In this document: piece after piece, positions 1-11,876 of the stretch
Position numbering within the stretch: position 1 is the stretch's first letter
Layout of the letters: every line of letters begins with the position of its first letter
Source: Aquanectria penicillioides
Lineage: Eukaryota > Ascomycota > Sordariomycetes > Hypocreales > Nectriaceae
Direction of reading: 5' to 3'
Assembly (NCBI GenBank): GCA_003415625.1
Contig: PYIU01000009.1
Location: 2,294,001 to 2,358,000 of the forward strand
DNA: 64,000 bases
The notes under the pieces: model-generated
Database searches by the model: none
What the model was told of the DNA's origin: nothing
Seen by the model: only the letters and a program-made list of their open reading frames with translations
Made by a program: the position numbers and the translations under genes

Positions 1-3000
1 CATCGATTTTTTTTTGTTGATGCCGATAGCCGCAATAGACGCGGGACAACGCATTAACCTTGCCACCGTTCGCTGCAGGTTTCAGCTCTGCTGGGACGGT
101 AGCTTGTCAGGGACGGAAACTACCTAAACCGTTCGGAAGGCTGGGTTAGGCTGACTGATTTCGATATGACTTTGGTCACCAGGGCCAAGGAGGCTCAATT
201 TGCATAGGGCAGATCGGTCCTCGTGACCTGCTTGCTTGGTCGGTCAAGGTCAGATCTTTCTCTCAATGACGTCCCAATGCCGGGGTGGTAACTTCAATGC
301 CGGCCTTTGGGTACCTAGCCTTAGGCCCAAAGGCTTGGGTCTCGTGAGTACATTTTTCTTGGGCATTGCGTCACGGGGCTATTTTCGCATTGCGAACTCG
401 GATGCCCAGGTAATGCTCTGGGGGCCACTTGGGATCAACGAGACATACGTCCGCCTTCGGTTTCCTCGGTCTCGGCCGATACGCTTTTGCTGTGGAAATG
501 GAGCAGGAGAGCGCCAGGCCATCCAATTCAATTGATAAAGCTTGTCTGCAGGTCTTGGTAAGTGGCCGTGGACTATCAACCTCGGACCCATGCGGCACAG
601 ATAAAGCCAACGTCAGCAATGGTCCAAATTCCGTAATTGCGGCGATAACTGATATGAAAGTGCAAGAGGCGCCCAAGGATTGGCGAACAGGTTCGGTCTC
701 GACGCGGTGGATAAGATGGCTGCTATAATAATAGGGAGAGACATGCAGGAGAGAGCCCGCTCGCCCGCCCCAAGTGGGAGTGAAACGACGGATGCATGTT
801 CATTGGTAGAAAGTGATTTTCAAACATCCAATGGGGACGCGAGAAAGATGGGGTGGGATGGCCACTCCCAGGCAAAGAGGGCGCTTTGCGTGGCCGGGCC
901 AGCGAATGAGAGCCTTGCGTCCTATTGTTGCTGACTCCTAGACAAAGTGAGAGACATCCGGAGTTTCCAGAATGTCTCGCCGTCTTTGAGTTCGTACTGT
1001 GGCCATTGGGGATGGCTACGGTGGCGATTGTAACACTCTCACAAAGCAACAGGCAATGACCACGGCAAGGTCCAGGATTCCCGACACCGCCCCTGCGGCC
1101 CCTCCCACCCGTCTCGCCGGGAACACGGTTGTGTGGGTAGAAGCCCATCATGGGGCCCGAACGACTGGGACAATGTAGTTGGTTTGATGCTTGATACGAA
1201 GCTGCGGCTCAGGCCCCAATGCCCAGTTGCTTCACCGCATAGGTGCAGCGATAGAATTTGCATTCACCTGCCGCTCCGACGATGAGACGCATGGAGACGC
1301 GAACGGCCTCCCACCCTTGGACCCTAGGACCGGGGCCAGATGCTATTATGGGGAGCATGAAGGCCTGCTAGGCGGACTGCAAACCCTCAGGCTACTTGCT
1401 GTAGCGTGCAGGTCGACTAGGTAGGTGGGCAAGTGCGCGAGTGGGGATGGATGGACTGGCTTTGGTGGAAAAAGAGCAGGGAGTGGACTGGAGGCCCAGG
1501 GTATCAGGCCCAAGCTCTCGACACCCCACAATGCAAGCAGCCAGCAATGCGTGCATGCCGTCTTCCTTTGCGTTGATTTGAAGAGGGGAGATTTGGGGTT
1601 TCTTCTTTTGGAGATCTGACTGGAGACGAGGTTGGGAGATCCCTGCCCATACCTGAGGTTGAAAGTCGAGGGGCGAGAGCGAGACGGACTGGACAGGAAT
1701 GGAAGGAACTTGGGTTGTGGCACGCGGAGGCAGGAGGCAGGAGGCTTACCACGACGGGAGAGCCACCGCCTCTACAGCGAGCAATCCTCTTGGCCTTCCC
1801 TTCCCCACCTCGCTCATGCTATCGAAACTACCCACCGCCACTTTGAACGTTTCGTGGTCTGCTGAGAAGACATGAATTCGGTATCATGACAAGTTTGTTG
1901 ATGCCAAAACAGGCCTGTCATCGTCATGACGACCCCCAACTCGTCTGCAGCTGGGTTTGGAGAGATTAGAACATTTGGGTGCACCTGCCTCGACCATGGG
2001 TGAGACATGCAGAGGAACACAGCCTGTCGGAGTGCACGAAGCGAGACATGTCTTCTGCATGTCCTAGACACGCAGCAGTGCGCACGAGGCCCCAACGACA
2101 CCTTGTCGAAGCCGGCTGGAGGCCGCGAGTCCGGGAGTCCGCGAGCCCGCAACTAGGCGCGAAGGATAGACGTTGCAGCAGGCGCTACAGTGGGCTTTGC
2201 AGCCTCCCAGTCAAGGCAGCTGGCTTTCGAGGGTGGGTGACATTGAGACCCGCAGAGTCCCGGAACAGTCGAAGCGAGCCTCCATCTCAACCTGTCCGTC
2301 CGCATGACATCGGCAACGGCCTTCCATTATGAGCAAGCATGGTCCTTGAAGCCAAAAGGAATGCGGACCAAACTAAAGCGAGAACTGGAGCTAGAGACGG
2401 GGTCAAATCGGAGGGGCAAAGATAATCAGTCAGTTCATCTGTCAATCACTTGTGAACTATCATTACCTCTAGCAAACTCGTCGAGCCATACACTCCAACC
2501 AACACCGACCCCAAATCCACATCGAGACCCTCTCCCCTGCGCTTGGATTATGGGCAAGATTGTTCTTGTCTTTCGTTCTCTCGGATCCATACGATGAGGA
2601 AACCCGACACCACCGCTTCGCTCCCTATTTCCTAGTACATCCACATTCAGGCTTTTCTGATATCCATCCATTGCTGATGCACCTAGCAGCGTCCAGATAG
2701 ATAGATGGAACCAGATTTAGCTTCGACCAAGCCCCCCCAGTCCATCGGCCCATCCCTCCAGGACCCACTGAGCAACGACCAAACCATCGTCTAAACCTCA
2801 CCGGCAAACATTCTTGCTTCAGGCGATGCCCCACCCCGGCGTTTCTCCAATGGCTCCTGGGGCTAAGGTGCAACGGGCGCGAGAGGCTACCAGTGGCTCG
2901 CAGCGTCGTCGCCCACCAAGGTGCGTAAAAATCCCAGCCAGGGTTGGGTGCCCAATGGCAACCGCAAGCCATCCGTAGCCGTCGCCTATAGGATGGAGGG

Positions 3001-3948
3001 GCCTGCAGGCCGTGGGAGCAACGCGGCGCAGTTTGCAGAACGGCACAGGGCTCCCTGAGAAACTCGCTCTGAGTCCCACTGTGACACCGCGTTGGCCAGA
3101 GAGGTGACTCAACACATGGCGTCAACCTCGTCGATCGGCGACTCCACGCCGACGCCGCAGCCTCAGTGCACACCTAGGGTCTACAAGCGTCTTCAAGGGT
3201 CTCCAAGGCCCTCCTCCCAACGACAGCCCACCCCGGCTTAGTGCCTGGGCCCAGGGATTAGACGCCACAGTCAGAATAGCTTGCCATGGAAGTACCTTCG
3301 CCCAGTCACCCAGGTACTCCTGTACCGGGCGACCTCATCCAGTCATGAGTATGCCCTAGACCAGCGGCAATCACCTAAATACTATGGCTCCGTCTCTCCC
3401 GTTCGGGCCTCCCCGCTGTCATATCTCTTCTCTCTTTCTTCTGATATCCACGGCCCTCTTCCTTGCCACAGTTCCTGTTTGTTCCTTTGCTTTCTTTTCC
3501 TTTTTCCTTATTGACATCCCACCTTTCCCAAATATCCGCCTGCCCCCGCTCTCGTCCTCCATCACCTCGTACGTGCTCCGGTCGAATTCCGCCCCGAAAT
3601 CCATCATATTTGTCCACCTGGCGCCAACACTCCTCACCTAAACGCGGGCCCATCCCATCCATCACACCCTCTTCACCTTGGGTCTAGCCTACTCCAGACG
3701 GCCTATCCCTGACAATCGCGGAGTGGTTTCAGTCGCCCACCACCATACCCATCCCCTCTCCACTAATATCGACAACCTCAACACACCCCGTTCACGCGCG
3801 TGCACCCTCGGCCTTTATTTCTCTCACCCGTCGCATGATTTCCTAATTTTTCTGTATAATTCCTCCCCTGTCCACTGTTGTCTGAAATTGGATTTACCTG
3901 TGAATCATGGGCTGTGGAAGATATTGGTGATCTTGAAGGTTGGATATA
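1..3948. other. Intergenic region, no gene recognised
   Basis: I see no reading frame here with family-like composition or splice-linked continuation. The longest open frames have the irregular Arg/Pro/Ser/Cys-rich content typical of unconstrained GC-rich DNA. From about 3,380 to 3,900 the plus strand is strongly pyrimidine-rich (runs of CTTTC, TCCCC, CCTC), as is common in promoters and 5' leaders of filamentous ascomycetes. I therefore take it as the upstream region of the gene starting at 3,949. No transposon or tRNA was recognised. Confidence 0.55.
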
Positions 3949-6900
3949 ATGGATTCTATCAGGTCGGGGTCTGGTATTCCATCCAGGTCCTTGAAAGGAC
4001 CTCGGATTGGGAGGATGGGAGATCCAACCATGTCTTTGAGCCCACAGCAGCCACTGAATATCACTCGAATGGAAAGAAAGGAGCACGAAGTCCCAAGGTC
4101 AACCCCAAAGCCTTTGGCACCATCTACACCACGACCGACTACGAGGGTCCCCCAACCTTCCAACCGCCGTCCCTCGATCCCTCAACCTGCCACCAGACCC
4201 TCTCTCAATCGCCAAGATCAATCATGGGGCTCTTCCAGTACGCTTGCATCTAGCCGCTCAACTACGACGACAAAACTCCGTGCCGGATCTGGTTCATCAT
4301 CTTCAACGCGATCTATCGATGCGGCCTCGAAGCCTGCGCCAAATGTCCTAAGAAGGAAGAAGTCCTCTCTTTCTAGCGGTGTCGCCAGCCCAAACAACGA
4401 ATCACCTCGCACAAGCTCTTCTTCTTCCAGGTCCCGGTCACGATCACGAAACTCCATGGACCCGGCTTTCGGTATCCACTTGGACAGAAGCTTAACTCAC
4501 AGCCCAGCTGATATCCAAGTCGCCGAGGTTATTGAGTTGAACAAGGCCGGCCGGTCACCAGCCATTTACCCTGAGCTTGATCGTTATCGAAACATCCGCC
4601 GCCCATCCAACTCTTCAGAAACAAACCTGGAGGTCCCCTTCCGACTGGCAACTCATGACTTACCGCCCCCGACTCCAGCCAGCTTGTTGTTCTCCGGAAC
4701 GAGTGGGAGCCCTTCCACCAGGTTTTCTGAGTCCCCCGGCCCCGGCCCTTACAGCCGGGACACAACACCAACCTCTATCGCGTCTCAATCCCCTTGCCTG
4801 GTTTCAACCTTCCGAGGAAGTCAGGTCAAGCCACGGCTCAGCAGCCCGTCTCAAACGAGGCCACCAGTCACTCGAAGAAGGGCGGGCAGCATTCCAAACG
4901 AGGTTGATGCCATCACTGCCGATCCCCACGGCCTCGCAGCTGTTCGAGAGTCTCTAACATCCTCTTCCTCGAACTCGACGGTTCGAGATAACGAAAAGAC
5001 TATCAAGAGTAATAAAACAAAGCGACTCCCGCCTCCTCCACCAAGTCCGCCACCCCGAAAGTCTTCGCAAAAGTTTGATCCCAGTCGGTTTGACTCGTCT
5101 TCAACTCCCAAGACCATCCGGAAGCCATCACGGCCTGCTTTGAGTTCTTCACCAGAGAAGCTTAGCCAGCTAAAGCCTTCCGAATCTCATCCCTCCCCCA
5201 AGACCGTACCTCCTGCTCGCCCTAGTAGAGATGGGACCCAGGACATTCATTCACAACTCTTCGGCCCCATGCCTGTCATTCACAGCAACCTCTCTACGCA
5301 ATCATTGCCGACCGAGAGGCGTGGAAGTGAATCGGCCATTCCAAGTTCGCTTCCAAGAACCAGCAACCAGTTGTCAGAAGCCGATAGGACTGCATCTACC
5401 TCTAGACTTCCTATCGCTGGTGAAAAGTCATCTCGGTCTCGCAATAACTTGGCTGTGGACCCGAAGAAGCCGATCGACAATGACCAACCTCGTCGCACTC
5501 GTACACCTAGCCCGAATGTTGTGAGCTCCTTCTCCAGGTTTGCCTTTTTTGGCCGAAAGAAGGCGCCTACCGATGGAGCCCACCCTGACAAGAAAGAAAA
5601 GGAGAAGGAGAAGGATAAGAAGAAGACCGCTCGCAAAGGGCCTGTCGCTGGTACCGGACACGAGGGCTATGGGCGTGTTGGTGGTGTTCGTCGCCGCAGC
5701 AGCAGCATCAGCAACTTGACTCGAGGATCTCCTAGCGCTCAGACTTCTCAAGAAACCGTCTCGAGTAATGATTCGTTCCTTGCGGATAGGATGAATCCCG
5801 TCATCATTGCTGGCGGCGAGGTCATTGAGAACCGCAATGCCAGTTCAGAGCTGTCGAGAACTGAGAGCAACCAGAGTCTTGGTTACAGTCAACCCAAACA
5901 GAGTTCCGACTCAGTGTCAACTTCTCAGCCGGGTTCAAGAAATACTCTGTGGCCATCCCCAATGTCACGCACGCCCCATCCTACATTGGGCTACCGTCGA
6001 CCGTCCGATAGTAGCGAGTCGGAAGGTCTTACCATGAAGCCCTCCTTGGCCTTCCGAAGATCGGTGCAACGCCTGCGTTCTTCACCTGATGACCCGTTGA
6101 GACTGCCAATGCCAATCAACACATCTGGAATGGCGAACTCGCCGCTCACAAGTTTCGACACAAGCGTCATGTCTGATGAATCTCATTTCGAACTCCAGCG
6201 GGAATTGTCTCGTGAAGTGAACGCTGCCCACCCGGCGCCTAAGAAGTTGATAAAGCGTTCGCGTTCACCTCGGAAATGGAACTTGTTTGGACGATCACAA
6301 AACAACACCAATACCAAGAATAGCGAGCCCGTCGCTGCTACAGTCAAGGTGGTCGAGAAGAAGCCCGTTGCATTTTACACAATCATGGATTCTTCAGAGC
6401 AAGAAGACAACGAGCCCATGGACGTCCAGGAGGTCCTGAGACGTGCTGAGGTGTTTGGCCACTCGCCAAGCATCGGTAGCACTCCTGTGATCCCCCACAA
6501 TACCCCCCAGATTCCCAAGCCTTCAATCCGCACTCCGGCCCAGCCTAAGCATTCGGTTCAGAAGAGTAATGGAGCAGAGGTGAAGGTCAAAGAGCAGTCC
6601 TCAGAGCAGTCTTCTGCCCCGCAACATGTTTTCCAGCCTGTGGCTGCTTCTTCTGCTCACGAAGACCATGTCGGTCGTCGCACTCGTCTCCCTCAAGTCG
6701 GAAGAATCCCCAAGGTTGTCAGCAACCGCTCTGACCATCTTTCCCCAAAGAGCTTCTCTCGACCATTCAGAGCTAGCATGCAATTGCCCCCTCAAAACTT
6801 TGATGCGTATGATGCCGAGTCAATCGCAAAGGGGCCAAGCCCTCCCAAGCCCTCTTCACCTGTGCCCGATCTCACTATGGAAGGTTCAACGATTGGTAGC

Positions 6901-8469
6901 GGGACCAATAATTCCCCTTTCCGTGGTTCAAACCGAACCATATCCCCTGAGCAGCACCGACCCGAACGAGAGTTTATCACTTTCTCTCCTCGAAAGAGTT
7001 CTGTAGGAACTATCGGCACTTCAAGCTCCAGCTGCTCAAGAATTCGCTCTTTCTCCGGAGCCACTGCCGTAATCCCCAACCCCAACGACCCTCCTGCAGA
7101 GGATGAGGTCTGGGACGAATACAACGATTTGCTCGGAGAAGACAATACCAAGGGTCCTACCTCTGCCTCGTCTTCAAAAGGCACTCCGTTCCACTTGGAG
7201 ACTTATGGATCTAAGTTGGCAAAGGAGAAGGCCCTGGAATCCCCAACAATCGTCTTTGACAACCGCAAAATCTCCACGCACTCAAAGGCAACCACTGGCT
7301 CCAGCACTTTCAGTGCTGACATGACAGAGAGGATTCGGGCCGCATTCCAACCTCGTCCTACTCCTACTGCAACGCCATTTCCCCTGGCCGAGCCCGCTGC
7401 TGGGTCTCGTAGCCGGAGCGGGAGCATGGAAATTGTTACCATGGCAAAATTCAACGAGTCTCGGCGAAGTAGTCGATCGTCTCGAAGAAATAGAGTATCC
7501 GACTCTAGCATTTCTTCCGACGACTCTTCTCCGCTGGCACAGGTCAATCTGCGCGTCGGTTCAATGACCGTTAGCAAATGGCTTACCTTTGGGCACGTAT
7601 TGTTCAGCGACGTCCGGCATGAGCTTGTCCCTGTTGAGGGCTCCCTGAAGCGGCACTCAATCCTTGTGATTGATGGCCTTGGCAACGATGACTGGTCGTT
7701 TTATGCCGCTGAGACATACCCGGCTGCCACGTTCTTCAACCTTTCGCCCCGTGCCCCTTTACCCACGGATCTACAAGGCTCTTCCACAAGCTTCCCTCTG
7801 AGCCCACCAAACCATCATCAGATTCAATATCTCTCTCACCTGGAAAAGTTCCCCTTTGCGCCCCAGAGCTTCACCGCGGTAGTCTACAGATTCCCTGTCG
7901 CGGCTCCGGAACCATACTACCGCAGCATCCTCACTGAAGCCCGTCGCGTGTTAAAGCCAGGAGGCTACATTGAAATGTCGATTCTCGATGTGGACCTGAA
8001 CAACATGGGTAATCGGGGTCGACGTGGTGTCCGACGTCTCAAAGAGAGAATCAACGAGAAGACTCCCGACACCAACCTTGCATCAACGGCTGATCTCATC
8101 CTCCGCCTTCTTGGCAAGGTTGGTTTCTCAAACATCAAAGCAGCCCGCGTTGGTGTTCCAGCAGCGAGCTCAGTTACCCGCTCGGATAGCATGCGCAAGG
8201 CTAAAAGTTCTGAAGAAAAGAAGGAGCAGCCTAGCCTAGCAGACATGATGAGAGACAACAGCCCCTTGGCTGACGAAGGCATCACCAAGATGGTTAGTCG
8301 CGTTGGCCGGTGGTGGTACACCCGCTGCTACGAGAATGCGGCAGAAAGCCCATCTGGAAAGAGCATTTGGAATGACAAGGCCTTGCTCTCAGAGTGTGAG
8401 GAGCTTGGAACGAGCTTGAAGTTAATGGTTTGCTGCGCTCGCGCCCCCGACCGAGTTACCAGCTTCTAA
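3949..8469 (+). CDS. Large disordered protein with C-terminal methyltransferase-like domain
   Basis: One uninterrupted exon encodes 1,506 residues. The start is the first ATG in frame (3,949); the frame is open slightly upstream but without another ATG. Residues 1 to about 1,200 are low-complexity, rich in Ser, Pro, Arg and Thr, with basic blocks such as KKEKEKEKDKKK and repeated SRSRS-type stretches, so mostly disordered. From about residue 1,230 a globular part follows with methyltransferase-fold marks: a strand plus loop reading LVIDGLGNDDW in the motif I position, and EARRVLKPGGYIEMS (about residues 1,325-1,340), the typical motif of type-11 S-adenosylmethionine-dependent methyltransferases. 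Motif I departs from the usual D-x-G-x-G, so activity is uncertain. The substrate is unknown. It ends facing the Trm61-like gene, with about 1.1 kb between stops. The gene is confident; the methyl-transfer role is inferred from fold only. Confidence 0.88.
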   Translation: MDSIRSGSGIPSRSLKGPRIGRMGDPTMSLSPQQPLNITRMERKEHEVPRSTPKPLAPSTPRPTTRVPQPSNRRPSIPQPATRPSLNRQDQSWGSSSTLASSRSTTTTKLRAGSGSSSSTRSIDAASKPAPNVLRRKKSSLSSGVASPNNESPRTSSSSSRSRSRSRNSMDPAFGIHLDRSLTHSPADIQVAEVIELNKAGRSPAIYPELDRYRNIRRPSNSSETNLEVPFRLATHDLPPPTPASLLFSGTSGSPSTRFSESPGPGPYSRDTTPTSIASQSPCLVSTFRGSQVKPRLSSPSQTRPPVTRRRAGSIPNEVDAITADPHGLAAVRESLTSSSSNSTVRDNEKTIKSNKTKRLPPPPPSPPPRKSSQKFDPSRFDSSSTPKTIRKPSRPALSSSPEKLSQLKPSESHPSPKTVPPARPSRDGTQDIHSQLFGPMPVIHSNLSTQSLPTERRGSESAIPSSLPRTSNQLSEADRTASTSRLPIAGEKSSRSRNNLAVDPKKPIDNDQPRRTRTPSPNVVSSFSRFAFFGRKKAPTDGAHPDKKEKEKEKDKKKTARKGPVAGTGHEGYGRVGGVRRRSSSISNLTRGSPSAQTSQETVSSNDSFLADRMNPVIIAGGEVIENRNASSELSRTESNQSLGYSQPKQSSDSVSTSQPGSRNTLWPSPMSRTPHPTLGYRRPSDSSESEGLTMKPSLAFRRSVQRLRSSPDDPLRLPMPINTSGMANSPLTSFDTSVMSDESHFELQRELSREVNAAHPAPKKLIKRSRSPRKWNLFGRSQNNTNTKNSEPVAATVKVVEKKPVAFYTIMDSSEQEDNEPMDVQEVLRRAEVFGHSPSIGSTPVIPHNTPQIPKPSIRTPAQPKHSVQKSNGAEVKVKEQSSEQSSAPQHVFQPVAASSAHEDHVGRRTRLPQVGRIPKVVSNRSDHLSPKSFSRPFRASMQLPPQNFDAYDAESIAKGPSPPKPSSPVPDLTMEGSTIGSGTNNSPFRGSNRTISPEQHRPEREFITFSPRKSSVGTIGTSSSSCSRIRSFSGATAVIPNPNDPPAEDEVWDEYNDLLGEDNTKGPTSASSSKGTPFHLETYGSKLAKEKALESPTIVFDNRKISTHSKATTGSSTFSADMTERIRAAFQPRPTPTATPFPLAEPAAGSRSRSGSMEIVTMAKFNESRRSSRSSRRNRVSDSSISSDDSSPLAQVNLRVGSMTVSKWLTFGHVLFSDVRHELVPVEGSLKRHSILVIDGLGNDDWSFYAAETYPAATFFNLSPRAPLPTDLQGSSTSFPLSPPNHHQIQYLSHLEKFPFAPQSFTAVVYRFPVAAPEPYYRSILTEARRVLKPGGYIEMSILDVDLNNMGNRGRRGVRRLKERINEKTPDTNLASTADLILRLLGKVGFSNIKAARVGVPAASSVTRSDSMRKAKSSEEKKEQPSLADMMRDNSPLADEGITKMVSRVGRWWYTRCYENAAESPSGKSIWNDKALLSECEELGTSLKLMVCCARAPDRVTSF

Positions 8470-9570
8470 TTCAAGAGCTCCATCCATGGCCTTATTTCTC
8501 TCCTGTTACATTACATTTCCTATCCTGTTTCATCTACTTTATCACTGCCCCACTGTCGGGGATGAACGAAAACACATACATGGAAGCATTCAAGATTGGA
8601 AGATACTATAAGGCGCAAGCCTAAAAAAACACACAAACCCCGATATATCTCATTCTCAGCGATCGTCGAACCGGAGTTTACAGCACGAGTTCTGGCGCAA
8701 CATCCAACCCTTGATTGGGTCTTTTGGATGTTTAAAAAAACAACACGATTATCATACCCATTACACGGGGGTCTATCAGTTTGAATCTCGTTTTTCTTTT
8801 TCATTTTTTGCATATTCGTTTCTTTTGCCGCTGGTCGGAGGGGACCAGTCACTGGATGTCTTGGTTTTTTATATAATGAGCCTGGAAGCTTTTTGGAATA
8901 CACGCGGAAACAGGCTGAGGATCTTAATGGGAGCTCCATCGAATGGAGCGCAATGCTGGCCATTATACCTCTTAGTTTCTTCTCTAAGATGTGTAGAACG
9001 GGTAGGAGATTTCTCGAAGAGGAAGTGCTGGTGGACGGACTCATGATCATGATGACGATGGGGGAAAATGATTTGAAATGATGGCATGGATATGTTGGCA
9101 TGTGCATAGAGATACCCATTCATGCTTTGAGGAAGCGATAGCGAATTGCAAGCGACATTTGATTGTTCCCTCATTGAAGAAATTGCAGTTCAAGTGACGT
9201 GAGCCCGAGATTACATGTAGCGATGTAAGGCGAAGTGCAGTCATGTTAGGGAAAGGCGAATGTGTACTGAGGAGAACAGAGCAAGTTTGCAAAACTATTA
9301 CAGTAGATCAGCCGGCAGGTTAGCCAGTATTTAAGTTCTAACAACTATATTTGTATTCTAGGGCTTTATCTTGGTGAGGTCTTTCTGTGGCCTGCCGATT
9401 TTCGAGATTGGTTTCGGATCTAATCCGAAAAGCAACGACAGATTGCGCCGAGATCAAGGTAATGTTACAGATATTTTACAAAACAATACGGAAGCGATAA
9501 TTTCTAGGGGCCTGTACAAGCGCTCAAGAGTTTGTTCATCATGGCGTTAGAAGTTGCAATCGGGTTCAAC
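8470..9570. other. Convergent 3' region between two genes
   Basis: This 1.1 kb lies between the stop of the plus-strand methyltransferase-like gene and the stop of the minus-strand Trm61-like gene. It should hold both 3' untranslated regions and terminators. It is more AT-rich than the flanking exons, with several short T and A runs. Open frames inside it look random and no separate gene is supported. Confidence 0.6.
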
Positions 9571-10908
9571 TCAGCTCTGCGATTCAGACGTTGCTTCTTC
9601 GTCTTCGGTCGGCGCCTCTTCTTGAGGAGTCATTTGCGTGGCGGGGTATCGACGCAAGGTGGCGACGAAGCCGCCGCCAGCAATGCGATCGCCGACCCTA
9701 GGTCGCATAATCTGGACGGGCTGGCTGTTGGGGTCGGCAGCCTTGGGAATAGTCGTCTTGACGTCCCAGTCTCGACCGCCACCATTGTCGCGGACACCGT
9801 CAGCTGTTGTGGAGACGGGCAGTTCAATGACCCTCTCAAAGCGCACGGGTTGCTTAGTGCGGTTTGCCCAGGCCTGAAAATCGCCAATCTGGCTGATGGA
9901 GGGCTTAAAAAGAATGAGCAGTCCATTTGGCTTCAGGGCCTGGATGACGGAGAGCGCATTGTCGTGAGCGGATGGGAGGTCAAGGATGGCATGGGAGAGG
10001 AACGGGTCGCCTTGTGTCTGAGAAAGGCGTTCTGAGAGGTAGTCGTCGATAGACCCAATATGGAAATCAACTGTAGGAAAGTACAAGGCGTTGCGGTATT
10101 GACGAATTAGTCTGTGAGCCGCGCGCGAGTGCTTGGGGTTGCGGTCAAGAGTGTGGAGGATTGCTCGGCGGGAGTTGCGGTAGCTGTCGTAGGCGGCTTC
10201 TTGCTCGGGGGTCAGGTCCAGTCCGAACTGGTGGGCTCGGTAGTTGGAGGAGCAGAGAGCATTGCGTAACGAGGGTGTGGTTGGCGGGTTCGCAGCATGG
10301 AGGGCGCGGGCGAGGTGCAAGGTCAAGCTGCCCATACCAGTGCCGGCTTCAAATATCTCAAAGGGCGGTGCATCCGTATCTTCCTCTTCTTCTCCAGGTC
10401 GCGGGAGGTTCAAGTCAAGCAACGAGACAATAGTGTTTGCGTCATGGGGGTAAATCTGCAACCTCCTGTCAGCAATGCGGGAGGGCTGTGCAAAGCCAAT
10501 TCTTGTTCTTCCGAGGTGGAGATTCGTACCGGCGTGGCATACCGTGCGCTGTTGATAATGTACGTTGCCATGGAGGGCTCGTGGATTGCGACCTCTCGGC
10601 CAGAGGAGTCGAGCACGACGTCAAGAAGAGAGCGGCCGATGAGTTCGGAAGCGTTAACTGAGGCTCCATAGCCGAGGCGGATGCGGAGGTCCGGACGGAG
10701 AGGCTCGGTGAGGTGCCAGCGGGGCGCATTCTTACCCTTTTGGCGGAGGAAGAGGACGTCGTTATCTACAGGTGGTTAGTTGCGAGACCAATTGGGCCAG
10801 AGATGGGTGATGTGCGGTTGTACCTTTGACGGTGCGTGCCGACGAATATGGGCGGCCCGTTTGGAAGCATGGCAAGGGCCTGCGGGCGAAGAGTCGTGGT
10901 GGGGGCAT
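9571..10908 (-). CDS. Trm61-like tRNA (adenine-58-N1) methyltransferase, probably mitochondrial
   Basis: Three exons (10908-10824, 10765-10530, 10455-9571) with GT-AG introns of 58 and 74 nt join in frame to 401 residues. The N-terminus is Arg-rich and lacks acidic residues (MPPPRLFARRPLPC...), like a mitochondrial presequence; an in-frame non-ATG extension upstream was not used. The mature part follows the Trm61/TrmI plan: an N-terminal beta domain with LFLRQKG, the conserved QIYPHD-type entry (here ATPIYPHDANT), motif I as FEAGTGMGSLTLHLA, and the motif IV DLP signature in AILDLPSAH. Trm61 family enzymes methylate N1 of adenine 58 in the T-loop of tRNA using S-adenosylmethionine. The cytosolic enzyme is a Trm6-Trm61 heterotetramer, and animal TRMT61B is the mitochondrial counterpart. 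The acidic C-terminus (about 25 residues rich in Glu) appears specific. Family is confident; mitochondrial location is inferred from the presequence. Confidence 0.86.
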
Positions 10909-11876
10909 TGCTGAAGAGGTCGAGGCTATCAAGCTGTGTTGGTGATGATGGAAATCTTGTCTTGGTGGGTTGTGCCGGGAATACATCGGTTAAGGACGTT
11001 GGCAGGCCCGTCTCGCCTCGAGATTGGGTTAAACATACAACGTTCCCATTGAATCAGAATTGAAAAAAAAAAAAAAAAAAAAAAAAAAGGAAACAACAAG
11101 ACAAGAATGGGACTCAGGGACAGGGGTTTTGAAATTTAGTATATTTCTACTTCTCGCTGACTGCGGGCTTGACGATTGGTTTCGCCCCCCCAACTATCGC
11201 TTATTCCTCTTGCCGCAGGATGTATTTGTTGTTATTTGGGTATCGCCTTCCCTCTTTCCCTGAGGGACAAAAAAAATCAGACTTCTTTCCTTTCTTACGT
11301 CCGCCTTTTCTCTTGCTCCTCGATGCGCCCCTCTCAGGTTTGGGCTTTTCCCAACTTTCACTCTTCAAATCTCGTTTGCACCACCCGGGCCACTTACATA
11401 ACACCACGAGAACACCATCGCCGTGGTCTTTCCGTCGGCCTTGTACACGTCGCCTCGTCGAGTCATTAATCTTCTGCCAACTCCCCTCCGCCTTTGCCGC
11501 CGCCGAGAGGCACCGTTCCTAATATACATGGTATGCGCAAAATCACATATAACGAACCTACAAGCACACCACAATCAACTGTCTCCTCCCATCTGCCCAT
11601 TATGGCACTCCCAAACGCCAATCCATGAAGGAACGTAAATGAGAAAACAAAGAAAGAAAATGAGTATTATGATGCCGACCCAGACTCCTGACATGTGTGA
11701 ATGGGCGAAAAGCAGCACAAGGAACGAGAACTACGTGTGGATGTCGAAAGCATCGTTTCAGTCGTCTAGGGCGTCGAGGTTCCGGTTGGGTTTTGGTGAG
11801 GTTGCTTGCACGAAGCTGTACAGCTTCGTCGCGTCACAAAGGAAGGAATGCCAATGAGGGTTTCCAGAGATCCTGC
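10909..11876. other. Intergenic region with long A run
   Basis: This region lies upstream of the Trm61-like gene and downstream of Clr5 protein 1 (both minus strand). It contains a run of 26 adenines at 11,063-11,088 followed by pyrimidine-rich sequence up to about 11,500. No gene is supported. Confidence 0.5.
11063..11088. repeat. Poly-A homopolymer (26 nt)
   Basis: A single uninterrupted A run lies between the Trm61-like gene promoter and the next gene. It is not next to a reverse-transcribed gene copy, so it looks like slippage-type simple sequence rather than a retroposon tail. Its length makes base calls here unreliable. Confidence 0.9.

Noticed and set aside
2625..3173. 182-codon minus-strand open frame
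   Set aside because: Irregular Cys/Trp/Arg/Pro composition without domain or splice context, typical of chance frames in GC-rich DNA.
9532..10035. 167-codon plus-strand frame overlapping the Trm61-like gene
   Set aside because: Opposite-strand shadow of a well-supported coding exon.
11063..11088. A run considered as retroposon tail
   Set aside because: No gene copy or target-site duplication next to it.
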